From Halichondria panicea (Eukaryota; Porifera; Demospongiae; Suberitida; Halichondriidae): a DNA stretch of 64,000 nt. Both the position numbers and the translations under genes were made by a program. Positions 1 through 11,917 of the stretch are shown one piece after another (position 1 is the first letter of the stretch; each line of letters starts with the position of its first letter). The notes below the pieces were generated by a model that did not search any database, was not told the origin of the DNA, and saw only the letters and a list, made by a program, of their open reading frames with translations. The stretch lies in the NCBI RefSeq assembly GCF_963675165.1, contig NC_087388.1:2272800-2336799 (forward strand), in the 5' to 3' direction.

Positions 1-943
1 AGAGCATCAAACATAATAATTATGCGAACTTTAATTGCGAGTGTTGATCACTTTGCAACAATAAAATCGCAAAAACCTAAACTGACTGGTACGTATGACA
101 CATGATCTCCCTGCCAGACTGCAATAGTTAGATCGCAAAGGATCAACTTCTCTGCTCATTCGCAAAAGTTTTTCACCTCAGAATATTCTACTGGTAATAC
201 GGTAGCTCAGTAGAATCCTTGTACATGACTCTAGTTAGCTGGCAATTTAGTTTCAGAAATAGCTTCTCTAGCTCTGTTTAGGCATATAATTCACAACGAC
301 TATATATATATTAGGCGTGTAAACCATAATTATGTCCTTGAGCCAAAGTTCTTTGTGTATGCACCACACCTATATAATGACCTAAATTGCATGGATTAGC
401 TAGCGATGTGAAACATTCTCCAAACAAGACCACTAGCTCGAGTCAGAGACCGGCCCCCACAGCCACTAACAGACCCAGACTGTTGATTTAATGTGTAAAG
501 TTATTTTTCTAGTGCTTTTCGAGTTTGCAAAACTGGTGTTTGGACTTGCTATCAAAGCTATCAGATAATGTACGTGTCCAGTGGGCCATTGTCGACCCTA
601 CATATCTTCCTTTGTACCGTTATGAGCTCTGATACTACATTAGCCTCGATCCCAGGCCGCACTTCGAGTGGGCCTGGTATAATTATATGTATATTCTTTG
701 TCAGGATATTTTCTCTGATAAATATCCATAATTTTGCGCATGCGCAAGCAGCTTAGTCAGTAGCAGGTCTTCTCTTCAGGGGAGGCAAGTGAAGGAGGCT
801 AATACTACGTAAGGATAAAATTCAATCCGTATACTCTAGGGTACATATACCGTACACCGTCCAGGAATGTACACCCATTATTAGGGTACATTAAAGCGCC
901 CTCGGGTACAAATCCCATACACTCTAGAAATCCATGGTACAAC
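1..943. other. No gene recognised
   Basis: AT-rich sequence with short open frames only. None shows splice-compatible ends, a signal peptide or a recognisable motif. It lies downstream of R1 (minus strand) and probably includes its 3' flank. Confidence 0.5.
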
Positions 944-1183
944 CAAGGGCGTATAAAGCTAGAGAAGAGGGCATGCAACTACAATCTATCGTATTATAAG
1001 TGGGCGGGGCTTATGTCTAAAAATAGTAAAAAATGCATTAATTGCACGTGCACTTTATACTCTAGACTACCCTTCTTTTTAAATCATGGCTAAATATAGC
1101 ATATCCTGCTGACTCATCAATAATATGACGCATACACAGTATACATTGTGAGTTGCATGCCCTCTTCTCTTGATACGCCCTTG
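944..1183. mobile_element. MITE, CAAGGGCGTAT family
   Basis: About 240 bp bounded by inverted repeats of roughly 33 bp: the left end reads CAAGGGCGTATAAAG and continues through AGAGAAGAGGGCATGCAACT, and the right end is its near-perfect reverse complement. No coding capacity. A related, diverged element lies at 15850-16196. Confidence 0.75.
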
Positions 1184-1563
1184 GTACAACTATATCACAT
1201 AACTCCTTGTATAGGCACATTTGTGGCTTTTATGTTATGCTGCACGTACACATTTAAACCAGAACAAAGGGATGGGGGTTTTTACTACAGTTTAGAACTC
1301 TGGTGCATTTGACCAAATAAGGGCATTGAGAGCTGCTATACTAATCGGACGTATTATTGCCAATACACCGTACATCTATCCTTGACTCAGTGGAATAATA
1401 ATTTTAGTATTGCAGTGGCTGTATATATATATATACAGGTAAATACACAGTTCAACACCTATTTTGTTAATGTACTCCATGTACAAGAGCCTCCTATAGT
1501 AATGACCGTTAATTGTATATCCATACCTGTCCACCTAAGCCATGCAGACATAATTATGAGGAA
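1184..1563. other. Intergenic, 3' flank of R1
   Basis: AT-rich sequence with TATATA runs between a MITE and the last exon of R1. Nothing else supported. Confidence 0.4.
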
Positions 1564-2600
1564 TTATATGGAACTTCTTCGACAAAGCGTATGTCTTGGC
1601 TCAGTAAGAAATGTGTGATTGTCATCTTTGCTCATTTGCTCCATAAGACAGACACTGTTCGTCAACACTGTGCCTTCACTGTCCATATCAGTGTTCCTTG
1701 CACTTTGCTTTTGGGCACCACCTGTAAGTCTCCCGATGATCCACTTCACCACTGGTATTGTAATAGTGTACAGTAACAGCAGAGCAAATGACCCAACACT
1801 GCAAATCATAGTGGCTAGGATGTAGACTCTATGCTGAGAAATTTCCGTAGTTTTTTCGTCAATGTCTGTATTAATTAGCAAACCAATATCAAATTGATAT
1901 AGTATTAGCTATAGTTATAATTATACCTGAGATCAGTTTCTGTATGTTGAAGGAGTTAGGGACATCATCCTCTGTACACAACAAAACTTTTAGTCTAACA
2001 TAATTATTTACGAATGTGTACCAATAATGTGCTAAGATTAACCTACCAATAACTTGTATCCTGAAGCTTTGATACTGTGGATTAGTCAGTTTATCGCCAA
2101 GAAACGGGACCGAGCCGGTACTCTCAGCAGCAAGATGAAGGCATTTATCACTCAAAGCCATCACACTGTTATTAATAGCATCATCACCGCGGATTGAAAC
2201 GATAAGACGCTGGCAAGAGGAGTGTCTTTGCTTGACTAGTTCATCTGGAGGACAATGGCTGCTAGAGTGAAGCCTAAAGTAGGGGTGATTTAGGTTAGGG
2301 TAAAGTGGATCAATGCACTCTCTCATTAAGTGATAGATGTATAGCGTATCTGTATGTTGTGTCTTCTTCTCCCTCTACATAGATTATTCCAAACTGGATC
2401 TCTGTCCAATTGTTTCTTTCAATTTGAAGGATACCATTTTGTACTTGAGGAGTCTTGAACGTGTCTATATACCAGTATGATATAGTAAGTGTGTGTACGC
2501 TGCATGGTTTAAACTCACCTATTACACGTGGGATCTGCTGACTGTAGTGCACGAAACAAATGAGTAGCGACAGAAACGTTGCTACTGGTTTTCGACTCAT
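1564..2600 (-). CDS. R1: single-pass membrane receptor-like protein, unknown ectodomain, frame break in exon 2
   Basis: Minus-strand model of four exons: 2600-2519, 2464-2047, 1971-1927, 1865-1564. Exon 1 starts at ATG 2600 and encodes a hydrophobic signal peptide (MSRKPVATFLSLLICFV). Exon 2 is an ectodomain I do not recognise: FKTP near the start, then W-T-E-I-Q-F-x-I-x-Y, a CP pair, and C-Q-R-L-I-V-S-I-R-G. R3 and R4 share this order. Exon 3 is a 15-residue linker. Exon 4 holds the membrane helix (SVGSFALLLLYTITIPVV) and a tail of about 65 residues. All introns are GT-AG and phase 1. Exon 2 is 418 nt, not a multiple of three: its two halves sit in different frames that meet at the CT run 2318-2324. 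Without that break the protein would be about 280 residues. It may be a pseudogene, a polymorphic allele or an assembly error. Ligand and function unknown. Confidence 0.68.
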
Positions 2601-2754
2601 TGCTTTTAAATTACTACAGTAGCTCAATCTTACTTAGTTTTATAGACATCACATCGACAAAAGTTGTTTATCACTTCAGAAAAACAATCCCATGAATTCT
2701 AGCGATAAACACAAACAACAATGCACATAGGAATGTGCTTAAGATATTCATTGA

Positions 2755-2961
2755 TTAATGGGGAAGTTCTGTCGAGTGACTGGTGTCGTTGTTTAGATTA
2801 GTTTCCAAAGGGACAATAGAGAAACAAACGAAGTTTTCATGATTATTTCTTGTAGCTACTTTTAAACTTGTGTGTAATGGTTCTATTTTTAGCACTACCT
2901 TGGGAATTTGTCTAGCCAAAAAGTCCCTTGCAGTAGTCAGTTTGTCTGCTTGTGGTCTCAC
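2755..2961 (-). CDS. Possible orphan cytoplasmic-tail exon
   Basis: Open frame of 68 codons on the receptor-cluster strand, between R2 and R1, ending in TAA. It is hydrophilic in its C-terminal half and resembles the last exons of R1 and R4 in size and composition only. No membrane exon, linker or signal exon was found just upstream, so if real it is a relic of a decayed receptor copy. Could equally be a chance frame. Confidence 0.15.
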   Translation of the reverse strand: MRPQADKLTTARDFLARQIPKVVLKIEPLHTSLKVATRNNHENFVCFSIVPLETNLNNDTSHSTELPH

Positions 2962-3949
2962 TACAATAGGGTGATGTTACCATCATTGCATTGTTATGCT
3001 TCTGTTGTCTGTTGTAAAAATGGACGATTGTGACAAAAAATTTCATGTGACACTATCGGTTGTTGCTTAGCCTCCTGGTGCTTGTATTTCATGTAATTTG
3101 AATCTATGTTGTTTGAAGCCATGGATTGTTTTCGGAGTATGTGGTGTCAACGATTTGCTGACCTATAATACGTTGAAATATCTGTTTTTGTGTATGGCCA
3201 GAGAATTAATTTGTATCACATTTTGTGTGAGGTTTGTATTTAATGTGTAATGTATTGCCGCCTGAGCAATTGCATTTGCACAAAATGGTTTTTCAGATTC
3301 TTGTTGTGGCTGTTTTCTGACAATAGATTTGCTACTGTAAACATAATTATAAAATTATGAATATACAAATTACTGATATTAAATTGGTGGTAAATGATAT
3401 GGTTACTGCTGGACGGGCATAAAATCTTGGCTCGTAAGTATTCATTAATTATAGCCACAGAAATTGTACCGTCGCCCCGGAGTACAGCTTGATACCAAAC
3501 TAATAGTTAAATCACAGATGGATTCTTAAAAATCAGATATCAAAAGAGCTGAGCATTCCTACTAACCTTTGTTTACAGATACACAAGTCTTGTTCCCATG
3601 CATGCAGGGTATTCCCTTATATACTCTTATCAAGGTGTTAGCAGATGGTAAGCTGCATGGTCTAGCTCTGTTGATTACTCAGCTGACAATTAAGGCAGTG
3701 CGTCTCAGAGAAGTATGGCTCCTGCCAGGCTAGGCTAGGCTAGCTGGAGTCGACTCCAGCTAGTCAGGGTACATGATAGGATCCAGAGTCAGCCAACAAC
3801 CAGTCACAATTTTAGCTTTCTACTTTAGTGACCCTGTTCCTTTGTTCCTTTTTTCCTGGTACGGGATCATTTCACTTGTAAATACGTAGGCTATCTCGAA
3901 TAATGGCTGCGTGTGCAAGTTCAAGCTTAGCTTACAAACCAACAGACTA

Positions 3950-4088
3950 CAGTGGTGGATCCAGGAATGTTGAGAGAGAGGTTCCAAAACAGTTAATTTT
4001 ACTAAAAAAAAAAAAAAGGGTCATCACTTTTCCTAAGCAATGAGCATGCGCATTAGAGAGCCCTGCAACCTGTCTGGATCCGCCACTG
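3950..4088. mobile_element. hAT-type MITE (CAGTGGTGGATCC ends)
   Basis: 139 bp with inverted ends CAGTGGTGGATCCAGG and GTCTGGATCCGCCACTG. The CAGTGGCGGATCCAG terminus is a common hAT-superfamily end. An internal A-run follows at about 4004. No coding sequence. Confidence 0.7.
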
Positions 4089-4828
4089 GACTATTATACC
4101 CGTATGCATGAGGTTGAGTAATTTGAACTGATTTTTCGCGTAGTTTGGAAACCATCTGAGTATGTGCACAGTGTCCACAATTTGCTAATTAATGTGCATA
4201 GTTTTGAATGTTCATAGTCAGATCGAGCATTCATATCACGTTTGTGTGAGGTCGTGTGTTAAAGGTGTGAGCTAGTTGCATTGCACTAAATGTTTTTTTT
4301 TAGAGATCTGCTATAATTATAATAATATGGTGGCTATTTTCTGACCATTGCTACTGTAACAGTAACTGTAATATAATTATTGCGGTAGTAAAGTTAGTCT
4401 GAGTGATAGTTATAATTAATATAATCATCTTTGAGTTTGTGGCTGGCTAACGTGCACTGCTGATCGGACTATACAGTACGAAACTGGTTCGTATATAATG
4501 ATAACTACATTTAATGTAGATGGTCATGCATTCTAAGAGCTCAGCATACCGTGTACATAACTTCGTTTACTATAAACAATCATGCGGGTTAACCCCAGGG
4601 CATTCCCCTATACTGTCAACTGTTATCAATTAAGGTGTAACTGCATGCGTGCATGCAGTTTGTTGCTTCCAGTCTAGCTTCTGTTGATACGATCTGTTCT
4701 TACAACAGTTACAATTAAGCACTACCTTTGACTGGTTATAATAAATAAATAAATAAATAATTTTTAAAAAATTCATAATGTCATAGGGTGCTTTGACTAT
4801 GTATCGTCTGTTGTAAGTGTTGTGAGTT

Positions 4829-6472
4829 TTACTGTACCAAAGCAATTAATGGATTAATCTTCACAACTCCTCCTATACTAGGCTGTAGCTCTAGGCCAGA
4901 TTCAGCATATCGATTGCCATTAATCTCGTTTAGTTCATGAGCTGCCGGACTGTCTGTGTCTGGCTGATTGTTTGGTGTATGCTGGTTTGTTATAATAATG
5001 TGCTCGTGTTGCTGGCTACTTTCTGCTGAAGAATTTTGAGCATCATTTTCCATCTGAATCTCTATTTCAACGGTCGGATGGCTCAAATCTATTTTCTCAT
5101 GTACTTCATCAGCCTGGCTTTCACCTTCCTCCATATCCTTAATCGACTTTCTCTCTGTTTTGTATCTTCGTAATTTACGACCACAGACTGCATTGAGTAC
5201 TAGTAGAAGCAGTAGAACAGTTTGTAGTGAATTGGTCAGCACGTTGTACATTGAAGCACTGTCTGCAGCTATGCTGAGCTCTGGTAAACCTGTGTTTTGA
5301 AATTTAAGAACAACAATTATAAGGGTGTGAGCCATTAGAAAAGTAGAAAATTTTAAGGTGGGTTAAGGTTGGAGCATATATACATTGTATAATGTAATGT
5401 GCAACTAAAGTGTGTGTTGACTGTGATATGCTTCTTTCCTAGCAGAGAAGCCTTTCCATCCAACCAATGTTTGAAAATTTCTTGAATTGGCTAATAATTA
5501 GTATTAGCTTTCTTCGTGCATATTTTGTATTGCTTCCAACTATCCCTGGGAATTACCTCTATGCGTGTGCATGCATGCGTATACCTTGACCCAATGTAAC
5601 ACCAGGAGAGCTTGTAGTAGAATCAGGGGTTGTGCAGGTCTGTCCTTTCACAGTGGTTGATTCTGGAGTTGTGGTTGTTTGTGTGCCATTGCTTGTTTCG
5701 GGGGTATTCTGCGTAGTCGTGGTGGGTGTACTGGTGTTTGGAGTCTCTGGTTTAGGTGTGGAGTGAATAGGAGAGAGTATAGATTATCTGGCATGTATGG
5801 ATATAAGTAACTATGGTTTTTGTGCATTGTTATGTTACAGTAATTGACATTCAAGTTATTGTTCCTTACCTATTGTAATCCTGATTTCAGTTGAGCTACA
5901 CGCTAAATCTATACGACTAGCAACATTATTGTTTAGCAAAGTGCACGCTTTTATAGTTTTATTGTCAAGTTTGTTTGATCTTGGAAGAAGTATGATTATC
6001 ATACTGTCACAATTTGAGTTGTTTGAAAATAGACAAGGCTGTTGAGAAGATATGGAGGATGTTGTGGTTGTTACTTCTGGATGAGTACGCATATGAAAAT
6101 TATCGATTAGTAGATGCCAGTTTTGCCTTTCGAATGAACTGTTATGTTGTCTTTCGCATATATAAAAAGCACGCCCATTAATTGGCACATGGAGTGTTCC
6201 ATCATCGTCTAGCGGAGGTTCCGTTGTACATCTGACAACTGGATGGTTGTGTGCAAAAATGAAAAGTGACAGCATTTGATAGACTATATAGTTCATCAGC
6301 TAGCTGTTATAATGCATGCAGTCCATGCAATCCTAGTAGTATCGATATATTAAATTGTAATAGGAAAGGTGTGCCCTTGATTAGTGTTATGGAACTCACT
6401 TTGTGCATTTACTGCACAGAAGTGCAAGCAGCCAATCGTTAGAAATAGAGCTGTTACTGTTCTTGATACCAT
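4829..6472 (-). CDS. R2: Ig-like domain single-pass membrane receptor with mucin-like stalk
   Basis: Four exons: 6472-6400, 6238-5870, 5746-5585, 5289-4829, together 354 codons with an intact frame and phase-1 introns. Exon 1 (ATG 6472) is a signal peptide, with TVTALFLTIGCLHFCAVNA as its hydrophobic core and cleavage region. Exon 2 (about residues 25-147) is Ig-like: a YIC cysteine, a W-H-L-L strand motif, SMIIILLP, two later cysteines and several N-glycosylation sites. It aligns in pattern with both ectodomain exons of R5. Exon 3 (about 148-201) is a Thr/Pro-rich, mucin-like stalk with four-residue Thr runs. Exon 4 has the membrane helix (LQTVLLLLLVLNAVCG), a basic stop-transfer KLRRYK and an acidic tail of about 115 residues ending near LELQPSIGGVVKI, a motif repeated in the tail exon at 63365-63556. 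Likely a cell-surface recognition or adhesion protein; ligand unknown. Confidence 0.78.
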
Positions 6473-6894
6473 CTTGGAGCAAAGGTTAAAACTGACTTGA
6501 CTGCTTGCTTGGCTGCTTTAGTAACCATCAGAATGCTATAGGGTATATCCCCCTTTGTGCAGTGTCATCACTAGTTAGCCTGTAATAACAGAAAGAATTT
6601 ATCACCCACTTGAGTTTAGTATATCAAATTTCAATGTATGAGAATATTTATACCGGTGCCTGTCTCAGGACACTTCCAATTGACTCCAAGTTCATAAGAG
6701 GTAACCTTTCATGTCGTAAACATGTTTATTTTTCTTTGTGTTCATACCTTCACGCATTATTTACCAGATATAATGTGCCGTAAAACGGGGAAATTTGGCA
6801 AGTATTATAATATTGGCAAATGAGCCACTTCAACCGACTTGGTGTTTTTTTATTTGACGTCTCAGGTGTGGCTACTACAGCAATGATGTGCGTA

Positions 6895-7197
6895 CAGTAG
6901 AACCTCAATTATCCGGACACCTTGGTTCCAGAAGGAGGCTGGATAAGTGAATATGCCGGATAATCAAATAGATAAACCACGCCTTGATCCACCCACTTTA
7001 TTGATAAACAGCAGTGCCACATGGTTGTCTGCGCATGCGCAGAAGATAAGCAGGCATGTCTCCATGGTAACAGCTGCAACGCGCATGCGCATTTGAGGGA
7101 CACGCTCATTTTCTGAATTATTATTTAAAAAGAAAACTGCCAAGCCGGATAATCGAGGTTCCGGATAATGGAGGGCTGGATAATCGAGGTTCTACTG
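6895..7197. mobile_element. Tigger/pogo-like MITE with TA target-site duplication
   Basis: 303 bp with ends CAGTAGAACCTCAATTATCC and GGATAATCGAGGTTCTACTG, flanked on both sides by TA (6893-6894 and 7198-7199). Termini of the form CAGTAGAACCTC with TA duplication fit pogo/Tigger elements of the Tc1-mariner superfamily. No transposase inside. A truncated transposase of this superfamily sits at 61090-61812. Confidence 0.75.
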
Positions 7198-7476
7198 TAG
7201 TTAAATTTGACGATCTTCGGAAAATTCGTCATATCACCACGTTATACAGTAGCTACTATTATGCCTTGGGTTTCAGGCCCCATATTAAATCTAAAGTGAG
7301 CTCCCTCTTGTGGAGGGTTTTACTTTAGTGTACGAGTATGATGTCAGTTAGGGCCACATGCATGCCCCTGTGCCTTCATTATTAACCCGAGGCTGGGCCG
7401 TGGCCAGCGAGTAGTCAGTGCCAGCGAGGTCAGTTTGTTTGTTTGTTTGTGACATCTGAGTCTATATATACATTTA

Positions 7477-7677
7477 TCGTCTAGGTAATTTTCGTGGGGC
7501 AAAATATGTGTGGTTGTCGTGGTTGAACACCGGACCACGAATATTTTACCAACAAATGAACAACCTTGCCTCTACCTTTACCTGCAGCAACCACAAAAAT
7601 ATTATCTACAAGTGACTACAATAATGATATTGTTCAACCACGAATGTTTTGCCACCCGAAAATTACCCGCTCTACGG
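7477..7677. mobile_element. MITE, GGGTAATTTTCG family
   Basis: Inverted ends containing GGTAATTTTCGTGGGGCAAA and its reverse complement (CCGAAAATTACCCGC). It shares its interior (a Pro/Thr-coding-like CTACCTTTACCTGCAGCAAC stretch) with the element at 30441-30648, so both belong to one family. The left edge has decayed and its exact base is uncertain. Confidence 0.65.
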
Positions 7678-8250
7678 TATACTCACTCTCATGCATTCTG
7701 GGAAGCTTCGTTGTCGAGGAAGCTTGCATGAACTTGCACGCTTTGGCTTTATGGCTGGCTAGCTACACGCGGCCTTTATTTGATATACATACTTGCAGCT
7801 GAAGTGATCCTTTACCAGTATCAATGGAAAAGGGTCCCTAAAGTAGAAAGCTAGAACGGACTCCAGGCTTCCATTGTTGACTTTGCACAGCATATGTTTC
7901 ATGCATCAGTTCTCAGCATGCCTTTAGTTTACTGCTCCGTTACTTAATTGCTGCCTATAGCCAGCTTTCATAATCATATATACTACCAGGAGTGCATGAA
8001 TCCTTTTTCGGAGAAAAAGGCATCTGTTCCATCTCCTCTATTGCACACAAATGAGCTGGGAATTCCTGCCTCTCTTTGTCCATTGAAATTCACTTCCTCA
8101 TCTCTTGTTCACATGTTCATTTCTATCCAATAAGTCATCTGAGTGCTAAAATCACAACGGCCAGCAGAATTGTCTGTATGCAGGTTATTGGCAATGTTGA
8201 GTAAGACAATACTGCACTCAACTAAGCTACTACAAAGAATCTCCCTATAA

Positions 8251-8620
8251 TTACCCGAGGCGCGCGTGGGCGGCCACGGGTATAGTAGTCCGTTGGTTTG
8301 TTTGTTTGTTTGTTTGTTTGTTTGTGATGGGCTTTTCTACTCACCTGGATGCCACAGCACTGCGTTTGCAGCATGGATAGCCTTCACACAACAATATCTT
8401 GGTTTAAATAGTGGCAGATTTTGATGTTAAAGCTTCTTTGTCGAGCAAAAGCTAAGAAGCTTGAACAAGCTTGTGACTAGGTCTGTTTACCTGGATGTTC
8501 TAGCACTGCGTTTACAGCATGGGTAGCCTCCACACAACAAGTTAATACTTTTGATAGTGGCAGCTTTCGGTGTTAAAGCTTTTTTGTCTAATAAAAGCGA
8601 GCAAAATGTGCACATGCGTT
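8251..8620. repeat. Dispersed repeat, TTACCCGAGGCGC family
   Basis: Starts TTACCCGAGGCGCGCGTGGG, contains a GTTT microsatellite and CACTGCGTTTGCAGCATGGA, and ends near an ATAAAAGCGAGC motif. Related copies: 37584-37770 (same strand), a short one near 7383, about 27130-27200 and an inverted one at about 63690-63930. No coding frame. Confidence 0.65.
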
Positions 8621-8635
8621 ACTTATAACTGAAGT

Positions 8636-8775
8636 GATCCTGTACCAAGAACAATGGAACAGGGTCACTAAAGTAGAAAGCTGTATATACCAGAAACAAT
8701 GGAACAGGGTCACTAAAGTAGAAAGCTGTATATACCAGAAACAATGGAACAGGGTCACTAAAGTAGAAAGCTTGA
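8636..8775. repeat. 45-bp minisatellite, three copies
   Basis: Three near-identical tandem units of 45 bp, each containing GGAACAGGGTCACTAAAGTA. Single copies of the unit occur near 7810-7860 and, inverted, near 3810-3880, so the array grew from a dispersed repeat. The 45-bp period keeps one frame open, but there is no sign it is coding. Confidence 0.85.
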
Positions 8776-9185
8776 ATTATAGCTCCTGCTGCTTTCTCAC
8801 TGCGATCTAGCCTCGATTCAAGGCCGATTAAAATACAATCGGAAACAGAAACAAGGCTAACTGGGATCCTACTCCAGGACCTGGAGCCATACTTCTCTGA
8901 GACTCCAGGCTTCTTTGCTGTGATCCTAATTAATCCACAGTGCATATATCTATAGTACCTTTCAGCATGCCCCCAGTCTGGTTTAGTTTATTGCTCCTGA
9001 GTTGCTGTGCAAGTCATACATGATAACAACATCACTATATGCACTGCATTATATTTCTGATTTCTTTATAATCATGTCACCAGCCGAGGGTTTGCACTTT
9101 AGTGCTCTAGTTACATGCAGTTGGCCTGAGCTTTTATCACCCTTACAGTTATAGTTATTCATTGAATAATGTCATTGATGAATCA

Positions 9186-10790
9186 TTACAATTCATGATT
9201 GTATAAAGGATTTTGACAGTTTTCTCCTAGTCTGATATCGTTGTTAGCTTGAGTTCCTTGGGGTGGTCTTCTGCAGGCTACAATTGCCACTAATGATAAA
9301 AACTGAAGTGTCGCTGATCCAATACTAACAAAGAAATGAATTTCACTGTTGCCCGTTATCCTACGAATATCTGAATAAAAGAAACGTTGCATAAGAAGTG
9401 CTCTATTGTAGCATTCATGAGTTTTATACCTGAAATTTCTTGTAGAACTATTTCAGGGGATTCAATGACTAAGCTTTGTGCTTGTGAGCAGGAATAGTAT
9501 GGTGGTGTTGAATCCTTTCTTGTTGATGCACTGGTTGGAGTGATACCATTATTATCAGCTGGAGTAAAAATATATTGATGCCATACAGTAATTTGGAACA
9601 TATGTATAATTATTATCGCTACGTTTTCATACTATTTTTAGGACGCATTTTACATTTTACTGTTGGTTCTACGTATTATACGCTCAGTGCAACAGCACAT
9701 GTACATGTACATGCATTTAAATATGTAACCATTAAACAACCAAATCTATATGACGTAAAATGTATACACCTGAAACAGACGTCGCTGTGATTATCAGTGT
9801 CGTTGCTTGGGAGGTAGATGTCGTCATTAGGGTTGGATCTGTGTGACAAAATTAACGTGCTAAGTCGTATAGGTTGTTCATGCGCTTGCAAATTTATGTA
9901 TATAGTGGTAGTTTTAAAGTGAGAATTTACAATCAACAGCCATGTATAGTTTACTCTGAACATGCTAACTTTATTATTGAGTTTTGCGTTGCAGAGAATG
10001 TACAGCATGTATAGCCTAACTCGACCTTTTAATTATGTATATGCCTGTACACAAAAGGTGCATGTGCTTATAGGGTCTGTAACCTTTAACTCTCAGAAGA
10101 AACTGCTCTTCCAGATTTATAGTCCCATTGAAGGTGTTGTTGAAAAACTTGTGTATACACAATGAAATGACCATATCTTGAATATGAAAGGTGCCTTTTA
10201 TAGCAATAACTAGTCTATCACAGGTTAGGTTTTGTCGTTGAAGTACATATGGACAGGTTACATTAGAGAGAAGGCTAGCCTTGTATGGAAATTCTGAGCT
10301 TGCAGTTTCCGGGTGTGATATGCAGATTCCTCTGTTTTGTATACTTATGCGATAACCGATCATTTCACGTTGAAGGTACGCAATTGCAAAATGAATTTCC
10401 TCCCACATCCCTTTCTCAACTTCAATTAAATCCAACTGAGGGGACTTGAACCCATCTGTATTTAAAATCAATTTCCTAGTTTTGTTTTGCATAATAATAA
10501 TGTGTTCATTGGACCAACACAGCTCATACTCTTTTTTTTTTATAAAAATTCAGCATAACAGCATAGGATATTCACAATTAGCTAGTAGCTAGGTGTAAAG
10601 TGCATCCTAAACAGAAACATCTGACAGTAACAGTATCTTCTATATGATACGTATACAGTATCTGCATTGAGCAGTTCATACATTGCATTCAGTACTTACG
10701 TAGCTCATACTGCAGTCCATAATGTGCATAGCTTAAAACTAGTACTAGTACTGTCAACGACTCTCTTATGATTTGGCTACAGCAAGGCAT
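9186..10790 (-). CDS. R3: single-pass membrane receptor-like protein, unknown ectodomain
   Basis: Five exons: 10790-10700, 10455-10084, 9838-9770, 9558-9430, 9370-9186, giving 281 residues with an intact frame. Exon 1 is a signal peptide (ATG 10790; core LTVLVLVLSYA). Exon 2 (about residues 31-154) is the best-preserved copy of the unknown ectodomain: GFKSPQ, then W-E-E-I-H-F-A-I-A-Y, NVTCP, C-D-R-L-V-I-A-I-K-G and SLCIH. Its donor reads G|GTTACA, an unusual sixth-base context but at the same aligned place as in R1 and R4. Exons 3 and 4 are Thr/Ser-rich linkers. Exon 5 carries the helix (about 231-253; SATLQFLSLVAIVA) and a short tail of about 27 residues ending NPLYNHEL. Introns are all phase 1. 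Function unknown. It is probably the functional reference for this ectodomain family in the window. Confidence 0.77.
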
Positions 10791-11917
10791 GATATTAATA
10801 TTACTACTATTAAGAACAAGACTGTGATCTGGTAGCTGCTATATGCAAATAAACTTCACTTGCTATAGCTATATAGTGTACACAACCATGCACCTGCAGC
10901 CTCACATGAGCCAATGAATGCACTTCTTCAAGGTATGAATTTCGTACACTTTGTTGTGTGGTGATGTGGGATATACAAAATGGGTGTACTTGGAATTTGA
11001 ATGGTCGTAATCACATACCAGTACATTGCATCACTTAAGCCTCAATCATTGACATAAATCATACAAGCTTCAAATTAACGGTTTTAGGTGAGCTAGCTAG
11101 ACGTCAACCTCATGCATTACTGGGTTCTACATCTTTTACTGCATGGTATTATCAAGGGCGTATACAGCCCTTGGTATTATTTACAGCATGCTGCATATAC
11201 TACATGTACATACTTGTGTAATAATTTACTTTCCAATCAGATTGCAAGATTCTATACTCAACTGCATTGAGATTCGCCACGCATCAATGCACTGTAGTAA
11301 AAGCAATGCAAGCTAATAGGGTGGTGCTTTAGGTTGAATCGGTATACATCCCAGAAGAGGTACGACATGCAGGAGCAATTAGATGTAGTTGGCAATGCAA
11401 GTTTTGATGAGTCAGCAAATGTGTTTAGATACAGCGTTTGTAGAGTCCTACGGCTAATAAAAACAACAGGCAGCAATTAATTGCAAGATCACTTCTATTT
11501 AGCTAACCTGTTAGTTCAAGGTCACTGAATTGAGATTCACGTAGCTACACATAATTATTTACTGACTCGACGTGTAGGACAATTACTATACACTTTGTAC
11601 CTGAGAACTAACAGGCTAGCTACATAGAAGTAATCTTGCAATTGCTGCCTGTTGTCTGTATTTACAACACTGTCAACAGTAGTATAATCCTTTGATGTCT
11701 GACCACAACGAGCAATAAATTATATACATATATACAGCTAAGCAAAATAGTTTATGTCCATCGTAAGCTATTACAATTGTATGCATGTTAATTGGTAGGG
11801 TAGTAATCTTGCATGTTGGAGCTTGTCACTTTTAAAGGCAGCTCGATTTGACTATTTCCTTCTTTGAAGGAGTGCGTATTGGACTGTATGGTGTAGCCAT
11901 GCATGCAGGCATTTCCT
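10791..11917. other. Intergenic between R4 and R3
   Basis: AT-rich. Contains a very short CAAGGGCGTAT-type inverted repeat near 11154-11177 and the foldback at 11463-11656. No exon recognised. Confidence 0.45.
11463..11656. repeat. Foldback inverted repeat
   Basis: Arms of about 55 bp. The left arm contains CAACAGGCAGCAATTAATTG and AACCTGTTAGTTC. The right arm is its reverse complement with a few changes (GAACTAACAGG and GCAATTGCTGCCTGTTG). The loop is about 85 bp. Probably a small non-autonomous element. Confidence 0.7.

Larger units (their letters stand above)
2601..4828. other. Intergenic between R2 and R1
   Basis: AT-rich. Contains a tail-like open frame (2755-2961) and a hAT-type MITE (3950-4088), listed separately. 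Just upstream of the latter (about 3810-3880) is one copy of a dispersed repeat with the motif TTTCTACTTTAGTGACCCTG, also seen inverted near 7810-7860 and 8636-8775. No complete gene seen. Confidence 0.4.
6473..9185. other. Repeat-rich intergenic region
   Basis: Holds a Tigger-like MITE, a TAATTTTCGTGG-type MITE, a CCCGAGGCGC repeat with a GTTT microsatellite and a 45-bp minisatellite, each listed separately. No exon with credible splice sites was found on either strand. Confidence 0.5.

Noticed and set aside
1382-1825. Several overlapping plus-strand frames opposite R1
   Set aside because: They are shadows of the R1 tail and membrane exon or lack splice and motif support.
8636-8775. CRISPR-like spaced repeats
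   Set aside because: Units are contiguous without distinct spacers, and this is a eukaryotic genome.
8619-8945. Frame with three repeats of a 15-residue unit ending PLFLVYT
   Set aside because: The 45-bp minisatellite is a multiple of three, which keeps the frame open; single copies elsewhere are non-coding.
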